This document shows positions 54,545-64,000 of a DNA stretch of 64,000 nt, in pieces (position 1 is the stretch's first letter; every line of letters begins with the position of its first letter). Both the position numbers and the translations under genes were made by a program. Origin of the DNA: Fragum whitleyi (Eukaryota; Mollusca; Bivalvia; Cardiida; Cardiidae); NCBI GenBank assembly GCA_948146395.1, contig OX411548.1, forward strand, positions 61,275,020 to 61,339,019, in the 5' to 3' direction. The notes beneath the pieces were generated by a model, which had not been told where the DNA came from, searched no databases, and saw nothing but the letters and a program-made list of their open reading frames with translations.

Positions 54545-55447
54545 TTATAAGAAACTTGGCAAATCCTCTATTTTCTCAACTCTTTTGACTTCACCATATC
54601 TGTCTTTGATTAAGATAACACCATCAGATGACCACGCACTATCAATAGTAGATCTCTTTACCAGTTGTCTAGCTTCATAGAGTATTTTATTTCTATGTCT
54701 CGTCAAGTCCTCATTTATATATACCTTATTATGCGATACTTTGAGTTTTTGTCTAGATTTGTACATCTGTCTTCTGGCCCTGTATGAAGTAAACTTTACA
54801 ATTATTTGGCGAACTTTGGCACCTCCTGGTTTACCTACACGATGGGAGCGATCTATATCAGATTTCGAAAGCGAAAGACCTTCAGCTACGCACAAATTCA
54901 ACACTATCTGATCGGTATCTTCCCCCTCTAATTCAGGAACCCCGCTAATGCGCAAGTTATTTCGCCTACTATATTGTTCAATATTGTCAGCTCCAAATTC
55001 TAATTCGGCAATTCTCCTCTGCATCTTAACGTTATCCTCCCTCAATGACTTGTTTTCTTTTTGTAAATTGTCATTCTTTTCTTCCAAATCCGCTAATTGT
55101 TTTTGGACTCCTTCTAAAACCCCGTCTACGATAGATTTGACGGAGTCTTTTATAATTTCCTTAATTGTTTCCTCAACATCTTTCTTAAATTCTGATTTTA
55201 TCACCTGCGCAATTAATTTCATATCATCAGCCTTCAGTGATATGTTGGAAACATAGTCTGACTTCATTTGCTCAGGTTCCATGTTTTCAGGAGAAGAAAG
55301 AATTTTCTTTTTTGCTTCTGTGAATTCAAGAGGGGAGGATAATGGTCTTTTCTTAGAGTCAGGTTGACTGAGCGGGGTTGATGACACACTTGGACTCGAA
55401 ACTTGTTGATAATCTGACGACTTAGATGACTCTATCGCATCGGACAT
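54545..55447 (-). CDS. LINE ORF1-type nucleic-acid-binding protein
   Basis: 300 aa, open throughout. Residues 1-60 are Ser/Pro/Lys-rich and probably disordered. About 74-158 form a heptad-rich helix (LADLEEKNDNLQKENKSLRE), a coiled coil for oligomerisation. About 158-240 form an RRM-like domain with the signature SRRNNLRISGVPE (160-172) and IDRSHRVGKPG (198-208). About 243-300 form a C-terminal domain with INEDLTRHR (244-252) and AWSSDGVILIKD (271-282). This is the L1-ORF1p/Transposase_22 layout: an RNA-binding chaperone that packages element RNA in cis. It is on the same strand as ORF2 and upstream of it, as an ORF1 should be, but 2.88 kb away. The ATG at 55447 precedes all three regions. 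Assignment as an ORF1-type protein is firm; membership of the same element is inference. Confidence 0.9.
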   Translation of the reverse strand: MSDAIESSKSSDYQQVSSPSVSSTPLSQPDSKKRPLSSPLEFTEAKKKILSSPENMEPEQMKSDYVSNISLKADDMKLIAQVIKSEFKKDVEETIKEIIKDSVKSIVDGVLEGVQKQLADLEEKNDNLQKENKSLREDNVKMQRRIAELEFGADNIEQYSRRNNLRISGVPELEGEDTDQIVLNLCVAEGLSLSKSDIDRSHRVGKPGGAKVRQIIVKFTSYRARRQMYKSRQKLKVSHNKVYINEDLTRHRNKILYEARQLVKRSTIDSAWSSDGVILIKDRYGEVKRVEKIEDLPSFL

Positions 55448-56141
55448 TATCTAATTAAGCAATGTGATTTTTTATGAAATGTCTATGAAATACAGGTACA
55501 ATTAGTCCTTTTCGTTATTTAATTGTATATTATTGTTGTAAAAATCAGTTGGGTTCAATTGCACAGCCGGTGAATATACGAGATGTCAAAGCATGAGATT
55601 TACACTAGCTGATACTGTTAATCGGCCCTCGGGATATTAACATGAACTCTTCTCATCCTTCACAATTTCGAATAACTCAATATACTAAGGGATGGGTGGG
55701 GTAGTGAACTTCGAATTTCAGACGCAAACTAATACAAAGTCAAAGAGAACATCACAGTCAATTAACATATTCTTCTACTCACTTCATCATCACATTAATG
55801 TGCTTTACACGTACATTTCCTGACGCCTTTAATAATGTAGTTACAACATTGCGAATAATTTCTCTCCGACGATACAAAAACAGCCCACCATTTATCACGT
55901 GACCGGTGTCAAAAAAAAAAAAGAAAAGTTGAAAACAATGCCAAGGAGGGACGGTTTGTTTTGAATCAAGTGCACATCTGTATTTGTTTATTTTATGACG
56001 TTCCCTATCTGCTTCAAATTGAAAAGGCTCGTAGTTAAAAATCAATGGTTTTACCGATAGCCGGGTTAGTTAGAGGATTTGACCCCTCATTATAGAATAA
56101 TATAACGGTGAAACCCTGTTCCCCCATCAGACGACTTTTTG
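55448..56141. other. Upstream of ORF1; possible 5' UTR, no gene
   Basis: AT-rich, with an A12 run at about 55911-55922. AAAGAAAAG at 55920-55928 equals the 9 bp just beyond the LINE 3' A-tail (47782-47790), a possible but low-complexity target-site duplication. Confidence 0.4.
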
Positions 56142-56274
56142 CTGCAGACGACTTTTGGCCAAATTGCGGTCGTCTGCAGTATCTTTCTCTTCCAATTGCC
56201 AGCAATCGCCGAATTTAACGTAGCAAAACATACTGGTGACGAAAATATTGAAATTGCTCTTACCGAGCAATTTC
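56142..56274. repeat. Two short perfect hairpins
   Basis: CTGCAGACGAC (56142-56152) pairs with GTCGTCTGCAG (56169-56179). GAAATTGCTC pairs with GAGCAATTTC across TTACC (56250-56274). The second resembles the hairpin at 7482-7523. Confidence 0.75.
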
Positions 56275-56570
56275 ATTATTTTGTCAACAGTGCGTTTTTG
56301 TCCTTCTTACTTCTGTTGAAAATTGGAAAATGTGGTTTTCATAGAAGAACCGGCTAATAACGTTAATTATTGAATTACGTAATTAAATGCCGTAACAGAT
56401 GCAGTCGATTTTGTATAGGAAAATTAACCCTTTCAAGAAATATAGAAAATCTTTAAACTACTTAAAGGAGAATCGAAATTTGTACAAAAAATATGCTTAG
56501 CATTGCGAAATTCAGTTGTTCGAGTTTTATAATCGCTAAGTTATAACCTAAGTATATCGTTAACATGAAA

Positions 56571-56571
<1 letters not shown>

Positions 56572-56621
<50 letters not shown>

Positions 56622-56622
56622 A
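56572..56622. repeat. (GTT)n microsatellite
   Basis: About 17 GTT units. It creates a poly-Thr frame on the minus strand (56462-56797) that is not a gene. Confidence 0.96.
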
Positions 56623-57347
56623 ATTTTGCCAACAGGTGAATGACTTTTAACTTCTTTGTGTTAATTTTATTGCCTGTTTTAATCATAAGATGATGAAATA
56701 AACGTTGTAATGGTATCTTATATGTTACAAAAGTGATGACAATCAAGAAATACATTGAAAGCTGGTATAGGGAAAATATTGAAAAATGTTGAAGCAAGCA
56801 ATCGTATTATACGAAAGAAGACTTGAAACATCACGTCTTTTAAACTGATATATCGTCAAGCATAATCTGTTATATATTTGATTAAGAAGTTAAGGAATAA
56901 ATTTAGTTTGGGCATAATAGTACTTGTTCACGTTATACCGCGCCACAGCACTAATTTAAAGCTATCAAAATCACCGTACATGACAGAAGAAAACTTAACA
57001 GTATCTATTTAAAAATGGCATTTGTCCTTGCACTCTAAAACCTTGGCTCTTTGGTTCTACAATTTTTATCTGCGGGAAGGGACCTTAATAATACATCATC
57101 GCACGCGCCGTTGGCCTAGAAAATTACGCCAAAACTGCTGTAGGTAAGGTTAAAATGCAACGGTGATTTGAAACCGACTTCAAAGGGAATGTCATTAAAT
57201 CTTCCGTATCAATTGTCAACTCTGCGAGACGTCGGTCTAGAAGAGACCGAAAATGGGAATATCAGAATATCTGCTCTTGTTTTATTACGCTGGATGGTGC
57301 AGTGACTTGACAGGCACGGTAAGTTTACAAATTGCTAAGTAAACGAC
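56623..57347. other. No gene or clear repeat seen
   Basis: No family match or supportable ORF. Confidence 0.5.
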
Positions 57348-57421
57348 ATGCGACACTAGCAAAGTTGGTAAGCGCATCTGACTCCGATCATGGGGCCCCC
57401 GGTTCGATCTCCAGCCGCAGT
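57348..57421 (+). pseudogene. tRNA-like sequence (relic or SINE head)
   Basis: ACTAGCAAAGTTGGTAAGCGC resembles box A and CCCCGGTTCGATCTCC box B; the acceptor-like ends TGCGAC/GCCGCA do not pair properly. CTGACTCCGATCA would place CCG (Arg) at the anticodon. The following 150 bp (CCTTTCCGACATATGTCTTCC..) match no other SINE in the window. Confidence 0.5.
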
Positions 57422-57784
57422 AAATATCCTTTCCGACATATGTCTTCCACCAATTACTGGATTGTCGCAAACCTAAATTGGATGAGTAGATGGTGTCTCG
57501 GAAAGGAAGTTCAGATCTTCACCAAGGGACCCAAGGGGATCTGTATCGCTCCACTTGCTTTTATATATCTATATGAGAAACTATGGAAGTTTACAAAGAC
57601 TTTGTTAAGCGGCCAATATACGGACAGAAAAGCTGATTCTATTGTAGGCTAAATCTTAACTTATTTCTAAATATATATTAGCATTGATTCTGAATAGGAA
57701 ATTTTATTTTATTGTGTTGATGGATCTTTAATAATGAACGAATACTATGCTAAGCATGGTAGAATGACAATAATTTCTGTGATA

Positions 57785-58395
57785 ATGATCCACCCCTGCC
57801 AGGCCCATATATATGGACCAATAAAATTTTGTGGACGCTTTAGGAGGAGACTAAAAGTGTTTAAAGTGAAAACCCCAGGTGTGAGGTCAATCATATTTTT
57901 TTTTTTTTTTTTTTTGACAATTAAAGAAACAGTTGGCCAAGGAAAATCCATGCCATGTTACGCTGAAGTTGGCCCAAGGAGGGAAGATTTCCTAGAAAAA
58001 TAGTGCGAAATAAGCCCTGTCCTGCCACGCCCATACTTTGCGGTCAATCTAAATTTCTTGAACAATTAAAGTAAAGGGTTGCCCATGGAATATTCATGTC
58101 GAGTTTCATTGAAATCAGCAAATAATTTGGGAGGAGAAGACTGTTAAAATAAATGATGGTGAAAGAATAAGCCCTTCCATGCCATGCCTATATTTTTGGG
58201 TCAATTAACATTTCTTTGTAATTTAAGAAGAGGATCATCCAAGGAACATTTCTTCCAATTTTCATTAAAATCGGCCGTTTGATATAAGAGGAAGAAGTGT
58301 TTTAAGAAAAAAATACGCACGGAGGGACGGACGGTCGTGCGCACGACGGACATCCCGTCATAACGATAGCCTATTGGCTATCAATTAGTGGAGTA
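57785..58395. repeat. R-9 array, degenerate, with C-terminal GGACGG tail
   Basis: Units start near 57787, 58014 and 58174 (CCTGCCACGCCCATA..TTTGCGGTCAAT, GTTTCATTGAAATCAGC). The tail GGAGGGACGGACGGTCGTGC parallels the GACGGACGACG end of 13440-14240. T20 at 57896-57915 interrupts the first unit. Confidence 0.7.
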
Positions 58396-58491
58396 AAAAA
58401 CTGTTTCCCGTATTTTCAAGGAAGACCAAGTTGGGAGAAGTAGTAGTTGCCCTTTGCGATTAATATTTGTCTTGAGTAATTAATTTCCCGG

Positions 58492-58612
58492 AGTTATGAA
58501 ACCAAAAATCCCAATCACACTTGTGTATGGCTCATTCTCGAATATTAATACAGCGTGGTCTTCGTAAGTTTTTCGTTTCACACCTCCATAAAAATAACAG
58601 AGACTCCTCACA
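58492..58612. repeat. R-8 head palindrome
   Basis: CGGAGTTATGAAACCAAAAA opposes GTTTCACACCTCCATAAAA, with ATCACACTTGTGTATGGCTC between. Confidence 0.5.
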
Positions 58613-58766
58613 TCTCAAGAATAATCTAAGATTTATTTCGTGAAATTAAAAATACATCGAGAATATATTTATTGGCGACTTTCTCATGACAATAGTCAAA
58701 TATTCCGAGAGTGACCACTGTCCATTTTACTTTCAGTGACCAATTCATGTCGATTAGTTAGTTCAA

Positions 58767-58812
58767 AACCATTGTAAGTGCCTATAGATATATAGACACT
58801 TACAATAGCTTT
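58767..58812. repeat. PAL-10 core
   Basis: ATTGTAAGTGCCTATAGATA opposes TATAGACACTTACAAT. Confidence 0.7.
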
Positions 58813-59020
58813 AAACAAACTTATCGATATGACATTGAATCTCAAGTCTTTATGCAAATCACACCTCATTTGATGACCACGTAATTTGACAATCTGTCCA
58901 AAATGACCTGTCCAGTTCGTATTGTCCACTATAATAAAAACATCAAATACAACTGCAAGACCCTTCTCTTTAATCGAAAAGAATATTAGTTCAATTGACC
59001 GGATGCGAAGACAATTGCGT

Positions 59021-59262
59021 GGGGCCTGTTTTACTAAACATCGTACGAGCATTTTTCGCGTGAGTCAATTTTTGAAGTTGCTTCTACAGGAGTAACAAAA
59101 TATTGAATTCTGCCATGCATCATTTCATTGGAATCGTCTTTTTAAGAAGATTCCAATGAGATATTGAAGGCAGAATCGAACGACGAATGAAAACACCAGG
59201 TACGATTCGTGATTTTGACTCACGATTATTTTTTTCGTAAGAAATTTAGAAAATTGAGCCCC
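59021..59262. mobile_element. IR-3 MITE-like copy (full length)
   Basis: GGGGCCTGTTTTACTAAACA opposes AAATTTAGAAAATTGAGCCCC. The centre pairs TTTCATTGGAATCGTCTTTT with AAGAAGATTCCAATGAGAT; ACGAATGAAAACACCAGGTA follows. Confidence 0.82.
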
Positions 59263-61013
59263 AGAAATCTCAATGAATTCAGATGGAAGTCTTCAATATT
59301 AAATCAAAACCAATTGCAATATCAATTTAATAATTTTAAAATCGATTGATGTTAGATCGAAAGGACCAGTTCATTTATCAGAAAATTCAATTAACCAAAG
59401 ATTAATTACATGTTACTTAAGGCAATACGATTTTCTGTTTTATGATTTCACCAATACTAAGTAGGTGTAAATAATTATCAAAAATGAGTTTCTTTCTTTT
59501 AACCTTTAACACCAGAAAAGTGTTTGACGCAAAAGTCGAGAAGAAAAAGTGCTGAACATTAAAGACATCTTCTACTTTCTCCTGCTTCCAAGGTCGGTAT
59601 GAAGGAAAGTGTTGATAAACACAATAAAGTCCTTAAAAAGTCATGTTTTCTACAGTGACCCCCGATGGACTTTACGTGTCCAGTGAATAAATCAAACTTA
59701 AAATTCTGACCATGGACAAGTGACGACTGACCGGACCTTTTCATAATGGGGTTTAAATGTCGAGAAAATGAATTTCCTGTCAATCAAAAAAATACTGTCC
59801 GAACCTTGGACAGTTTTTGGACTGAGAAAAGTCAAAACTGCGGCATAATGAAGGGGATATTATTGTTTAGTCCGTTGTCAATTATGCGCGCAAATATATT
59901 TTTGATTTTGTTGCAAAAGCTGTTTTTATACGGATTTTATTGTCTCAAAGATCTTTAAATTTAAAAAAAATCTTTTTATTTCAAAAAATATATTTCAAAC
60001 GTTTAATATTACGCTCTTTTACCACTAAATATAAAATGCCGTGTTTTGCACAATACAAAAAATATGAACGTAAAAACATATTGATCCAAGATTTGAGAAA
60101 CTTTTCTCAAATTTCAACTAGAGATTGAAACCGTAATTCTGGTGTAATACATATATAAATGTATGAACATAAAAATATAATTAATAAGTTGTTATGAATA
60201 ATAACTTATTAATATTATCTATCATACTCATACATTTGTCTAAATTCTTAATTTGCGACAATTCTCAGTTGAGCACGAAAATTTTTTTTCATGACCTCGG
60301 GCCCTGTATTGAGTGTTTGATAATGCCTATTAAGCTCTATTCTCTGTCAAAATCGAACTAAAAAAACTGTGGAATCTAAGGTTTGTATGAAGAAATTGTT
60401 AGAAAATGTTAAAAGATTTTTTATTCTGAAATTAGTTTCTAAAGAAACTTTGCCAAAATAGCTAGATAAGTTGTAATCTGCACGTTTTTAAACGGAAAAA
60501 ATAAAATAGAAAAAGAATACACTGTCTAGCTGTGGGAAAAGTTTTGAACATAACATACGTAGTTTTCATTAGCTTTTTGTGTTGCGGAGTCTATTTTCGA
60601 AAACAAAGGCATTGTTCAAATAAAATTTGCAAATTTTATAAACATATGGCACGAGTCATAAATCTAAAGCTAAAGAAAAACGTGTGAAAAACTTTGAAAA
60701 TCGCTGGTATCACAAATTGAGATAACAAATTTTAAGCGTCGAGCTGTTGACACATTACGTCATCGATTGCGTCACGTGGGGTCAGGGATACAGACGTGTT
60801 AGATTAATATCATCAATAATTTCGATAGGTCTCCAGTCGTCATAAATGTTAAATATCTCAATTTTGTTTAATTTCCCTCGGGGCTACGAGTTTTCAAATG
60901 TCTTCAAAGATAGCGGCCGTGTTAACATTGACAAATTACTGGTCCATATATTTAAGGTCAAGAGCACACTCCCTGCTTTCCAAAATCTACAGATTGATTT
61001 TGTTACGTTATTA
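59263..61013. other. No gene; small palindrome at 60179-60213
   Basis: ATTAATAAGTTGTTAT / ATAATAACTTATTAAT resembles 36608-36635, with inverted outer flanks AAATGTATGAACAT / ATACTCATACATTT. Otherwise AT-rich without a supportable ORF. Confidence 0.5.
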
Positions 61014-61251
61014 GTCAGCGCGTGACATTGCCAACAATTTGAAAATATGCGCAAAGCAAAGACTCTTGCCAGACGGTGCATCCGCACAGTCTGACCAGAG
61101 TCTTCATTTTGCAATTTGAAGATAAATATGGTCTCAACGTATCTATGTACAGTTTGTCTATCTTCTAGTTACTCTATGTAATTGTATGGGCTGCTAAATG
61201 GCTGCACCTCACACAGATGTCGAATTATGGAAATGCCAGGCACATACCCTC
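61014..61251. mobile_element. IR-2 MITE-like copy
   Basis: GTCAGCGCGTGACATTGCCA and GGAAATGCCAGGCACATACCCTC are inverse ends. The palindromic core CTTGCCAGACGGTGCATCC / GCACAGTCTGACCAGAGTC lies near the left end, as at 16613-16829. Confidence 0.75.
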
Positions 61252-61719
61252 ATTTTGTAATGCATTTGTTGTGCTGACCAAAGTGAACAAAATAAACTGT
61301 CTTTTAATCCAGTCGTTTAACCATGACAAGGCCCACGTTTGGCAAAATTAGCGATATGTATTACCTTCCTAAAATTTCATTCAGAACTCGTTCCACCGAC
61401 TCATTTACTTTCATTCAAAAAACATTCCAAAATCATTCAAATTGCTTATTACACGGTGTTTTTTCGGCTGTACCATACGTCATATGAGCAACTTCCATTC
61501 TATGTACATGCTTATCTATTTTTGTATCAAATTTTCAAATCTGAACAAGTCGAAATATCGATAACTCGAAGTATATCAGCGAAACGTTTTAGGTCTATTT
61601 AAGGAAAGTACCACTTTCTAAAGCAACAAAAAAGCCGTCGCAAACCATGCAAAGATTTGCCCCTATCTAAATGCTTCACGAAATTTCCGACAATCGAATA
61701 AGGGATAAACACTAGTTGT

Positions 61720-61720
<1 letters not shown>
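61252..61720. other. No supportable gene
   Basis: The 87-codon frame at 61339-61602 shows no recognised domain. Confidence 0.45.

Positions 61721-61753
<33 letters not shown>
61721..61753. repeat. Poly(T) tract, 33 bp
   Basis: The longest homopolymer in the window. On the minus strand it is a poly(A), possibly the tail of an unidentified retrocopy upstream. Confidence 0.95.
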
Positions 61754-61754
<1 letters not shown>

Positions 61755-61890
61755 TTATAATGATGCATCTCTAGCCGATCATTTAAAAAAACTATTAAAC
61801 ATGTGCACAGCAGGGCCGAAAAAAAGTAACCCACTGGTACAGTTTTGTGTATTTCAGTTCGGTTCGAACTTAGACCCATAAAACGAACGT

Positions 61891-62175
61891 CAGAACAGAA
61901 CAGAACAGAAGTTTTATTTATAGACAAGTACAAACAAGTACATAGCCACACAAACGTCGTTTATTTTACAAAAAATAATTCGACAAGCCTACGATTCACA
62001 CATGCAAATATTTTGAAATCTTACCAAACTTGTTGTAATGGTAACTTTTACCATATTTGTTTAGCCATATTATTTACTAACTTCGTAAAGATTTTAACTG
62101 AAATGAACAGTGAATTTTGATGTTTTAATGTTGTACTTGTATGTCTTGTAATGTATTTGATGAAAAAAATAGGAG
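61891..62175 (-). mobile_element. Truncated LINE 3' end with (TTCTG)4
   Basis: On the minus strand GTACTTGTCTATAAATAAAA (AATAAA at 61913-61918) is followed by CTTCTGTTCTGTTCTGTTCTG. LINEs of the CR1/L2 kind end in short tandem repeats rather than long poly(A), and this end type is familiar from mollusc genomes. The upstream part to about 62175 is probably 3' UTR; no reverse-transcriptase motif remains. The upstream boundary is approximate. Confidence 0.5.
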
Positions 62176-62681
62176 TATAGAGGAAAAATATGAAAGCGGT
62201 TCTTGGCCAGAAGCATCCCCAATTATTGGTATTCGATGAGAGATTTCAATAGCCTCTGACTGCGAAAGAACTCAAATTTTCATAATTTGACTTGTCCATT
62301 ATTTTCCAATTTTGACCGAATTTACGGTCATTTCCCTCTAGAGTATTTTTCGAAAAGTTCGTTGCTATGGGAACCTTGACAAAGCCTTTATGATTTATAT
62401 TAGCTGCCAATTGAAATATCTCTAAAAACTAAAATCTAATCAGTTAATAAAACGAGTGTAATATTTGTATTGTCGTTCGGGGAATTTCTCTAGGCCACTG
62501 TGGGATGTCAAAAGCACATTTTGCCTAGTATTATCGTGTTTTATGAAAATGGTCCTTCACTCCTGGATTATAAACTAGTAAACAATAGACATTTGAGCCA
62601 TTGATCATCCAGAGCTCCCCTTTTCAGAGGTACAGATGGAAGGGGTAAAAGCTAGTCTAAAATCTTTTTTTCACTACGAAA
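62176..62681. other. No gene or clear repeat seen
   Basis: No family match or supportable ORF. Confidence 0.5.
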
Positions 62682-62755
62682 CCCTATGTTGTGGGTACTC
62701 ATTTGAATCGTCTCGACGAGACTATTCAAATGAGTTCCAACAACATAGAATTTGT
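62682..62755. repeat. PAL-11 palindromic repeat, best copy
   Basis: CCTATGTTGTGGGTACTCAT is opposed by ATGAGTTCCAACAACATAG; the centre is TTGAATCGTCTCGACGAGAC + TATTCAA. Confidence 0.8.
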
Positions 62756-62828
62756 GATAAGAAATTGGACACTTTGATCTTAAATCCAAAATACCCACTT
62801 CTATCTTTAGCTCTGATGTTTGTAGATT

Positions 62829-63092
62829 AAACGCAGTTGGTACCGCCTCGGACTATCAATAAAGCGGTCCTGGGTTCGATCCCCTACGGCCGACACTCAT
62901 CCTTTCGGACTAATTGTCTCTCGCCAATGGGTTGATACTCGTAGACCTATGTGAGATAGTAGTTATAGGATAGGAAATGATGTATTGGTAGTACTGGTGA
63001 AAGAAATACCAGGAATCCATTGTTAGGTGCTCCAGCCGCCACGATATAACTGAAACATTGCTGAAAGGGGCGTAAAACCACATCCAATCAAT
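62829..63092 (+). mobile_element. SINE-A, near full length
   Basis: The head ACGCAGTTGGTACCGC (degenerate box A) and TGGGTTCGATCCC (box B) are followed by CCTTTCGGACTAATTGTCTC, CCAATGGGTTGATACTCGTAGAC, GAAATACCAGGAATCC and the tail GCTGAAAGGGGCGTAAAACC. Confidence 0.83.
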
Positions 63093-63138
63093 GAGTTATA
63101 GATCAAACGCATTGATATATCAAAATTGATGCACAAAA

Positions 63139-63215
63139 AACCTAGCAGGGTTCTAACTCACGATCTAAGGATTGAGAGTTCAGCGCGTTATCGACCGAGC
63201 TTCCTAGACTAGGCG
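63139..63215 (-). pseudogene. Degenerate tRNA-like sequence
   Basis: The minus strand reads AGGAAGCTCGGTCGATAACGC (box A-like), CTGAACTCTCAATCC and GTGAGTTAGAACCCTGCTAG (weak box B). No paired acceptor stem. It is probably a SINE or tRNA relic. Confidence 0.4.
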
Positions 63216-63638
63216 GTCGAAGTCGACGATTCGATTTCCAGATGGTCGATTCACTAAAATCATTTTGAAAAAACGAGATGGTCATTTTCATGTCCACCTT
63301 TATTTTTGCATTTATAAAAAAAAGTTACATACGCATAGCTTCTTTTGTTTTTACAGCAAATATATAGCAGCAAATATCTACCACAGGTTTGCTTGTCATT
63401 CACCAAAGCGCCTGTTGTCTCTGCTGTGGGATCATAAGAAATGCGTTTTAAGCAATAACTTGCTTTTGTTTTGTGAAAAAGTGAAAAAGAAAATTGATCT
63501 TCTCCTTATGCATTTTTTTAGTCAATGAGGTCTTTATTTTTTCTATGAAAAAATGTCAATGATTTCTATTCTCGACTCGATTAAGTTCAGCTGGGACTCA
63601 AAGAAAAAGCCACGACGGATGATCATTGGCGCTAATGC
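63216..63638. other. No gene seen
   Basis: The 87-codon frame at 63265-63528 has no recognised domain. Confidence 0.45.
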
Positions 63639-63828
63639 GGACCACTTTTGAATCCCGAAAATTGTCGATCCTAGTCAAACTGCACGGACCGGGTTTACAT
63701 TTTCCGTATTTAACAAATTTTCAGTATCTAGAATATTCCTTCTACCCTCCCGTATTAATCATCTTCGAAATGCAATCTCTGATTGATCTATCTGGATCCA
63801 ATCCCTTTTTTAGATGTTTACTTTACCC
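63639..63828. mobile_element. IR-1 copy, diverged, ends lost
   Basis: GTCGATCCTAGTCAAACTGCACGGACC, TCTAGAATATTCCTTCTACCC and AATGCAATCTCTGATTGATC..GGATCC follow the IR-1 interior order of 27147-27399. Confidence 0.55.
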
Positions 63829-64000
63829 AATGGCGAACCCAGGATTTCTGTAAAGGGGGCTCGAACATACATATTACAACAGGGTTTTGAGGGACACATG
63901 TTCGCGAGTCTCAGACTCGCCAAAAAGTAGCTAGGACTTTCAAAGAAAGTACCCTTATCAGCTTTGATATTAATTCATTGGAAACATTTTTTGATGGTTC
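63829..64000 (+). mobile_element. Possible start of a hAT-like element running off the window
   Basis: AATGGCGAACCCAGGATTTC + TGTAAAGGGGGCTCGAAC resembles the CAGTGGCGGATCCAGG-type terminus; compare the inverse at 25827-25841. The rest is beyond the window. Confidence 0.35.

Larger units (their letters stand above)
47791..55447 (-). mobile_element. Probable LINE (non-LTR retrotransposon) with intact ORF2 and ORF1-type gene
   Basis: On the minus strand the order is ORF1-like gene (54545-55447), a 2.88-kb spacer, ORF2 (48122-51661), a ~330-bp 3' untranslated region and a probable end. The end is AATAAA (47814-47819) followed 14 bp later by a run of nine A (47791-47799). Both ORFs are open throughout, suggesting recent insertion or selection. 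The spacer contains a SINE-A fragment, an R-8 fragment and a PAL-11 fragment, so insertions may have inflated it, or ORF1 may belong to a separate copy. The 5' end is not defined. ORF2 features suggest a CR1/Jockey-like group; placement needs phylogeny. Confidence 0.6.

Overview
The window looks like AT-rich intergenic DNA from a marine invertebrate, most likely a mollusc and probably a bivalve. This is inferred from the mix of repeats: tRNA-headed SINEs ending in a GCGGCGTAAAAC-type tail, a LINE 3' end carrying (TTCTG)n, many short inverted-repeat elements, and arrays with a CTGCCACGCCCATATTTAT-like unit. I see no host protein-coding gene, no functional RNA gene, and nothing prokaryotic (no operons, Shine-Dalgarno-led genes, CRISPR or IS elements).

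The only convincing coding sequences belong to a non-LTR retrotransposon (LINE) on the minus strand. Its ORF2 (48122-51661, 1179 aa, uninterrupted) is an APE-type endonuclease plus reverse transcriptase. A 300-aa ORF1-type protein (coiled coil, RRM and C-terminal domain, L1-ORF1/Transposase_22-like) lies upstream at 54545-55447. The 2.88 kb between them holds at least three repeat fragments, so this is either one element with later insertions or two neighbouring elements. ORF2 has a hydrophobic N-terminus followed by GDIHPNPGP, a variant of the 2A ribosome-skipping motif. This is the most interesting protein-level signal in the window.

The rest is a dense mosaic of short non-autonomous repeats, named here for reference. 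SINE-A: nine full or partial copies. SINE-B: two copies. IR-1 (ends GTGACCCGTCACGCGAAAAG): eight copies. IR-2 (ends GAGCCTGTGCGTGACATTTC): six copies plus fragments. IR-3 (ends GGGGCCTGTTTTACTAAAC): four copies. IR-4: two palindromic elements flanked by TTAA. IR-5: two copies of 461/460 bp that differ by one base, 1.66 kb apart. FB-6, R-7, R-8, PAL-10 and PAL-11 are further dispersed or palindromic families. There is also a hAT-like 360-bp MITE at 27886-28245.

Layout. 1-16 kb: scattered MITEs, SINE-A, microsatellites and a ~150-bp-unit array. 16-28 kb: IR-2/R-8 cluster, the IR-5 pair, SINE-B and the hAT-like MITE. 28-33 kb: almost empty, with one foldback. 33-47 kb: tRNA-Pro-like relic, 54-bp minisatellite, IR-4, two tRNA-headed SINEs, an IR-1 cluster and large palindromes. 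47.8-55.5 kb: the LINE. 56-64 kb: a second ~150-bp-unit array, IR-3, IR-2, a LINE 3' end, SINE-A and IR-1. Several families share the same internal palindromic cores, which suggests they have exchanged or captured each other's centres.
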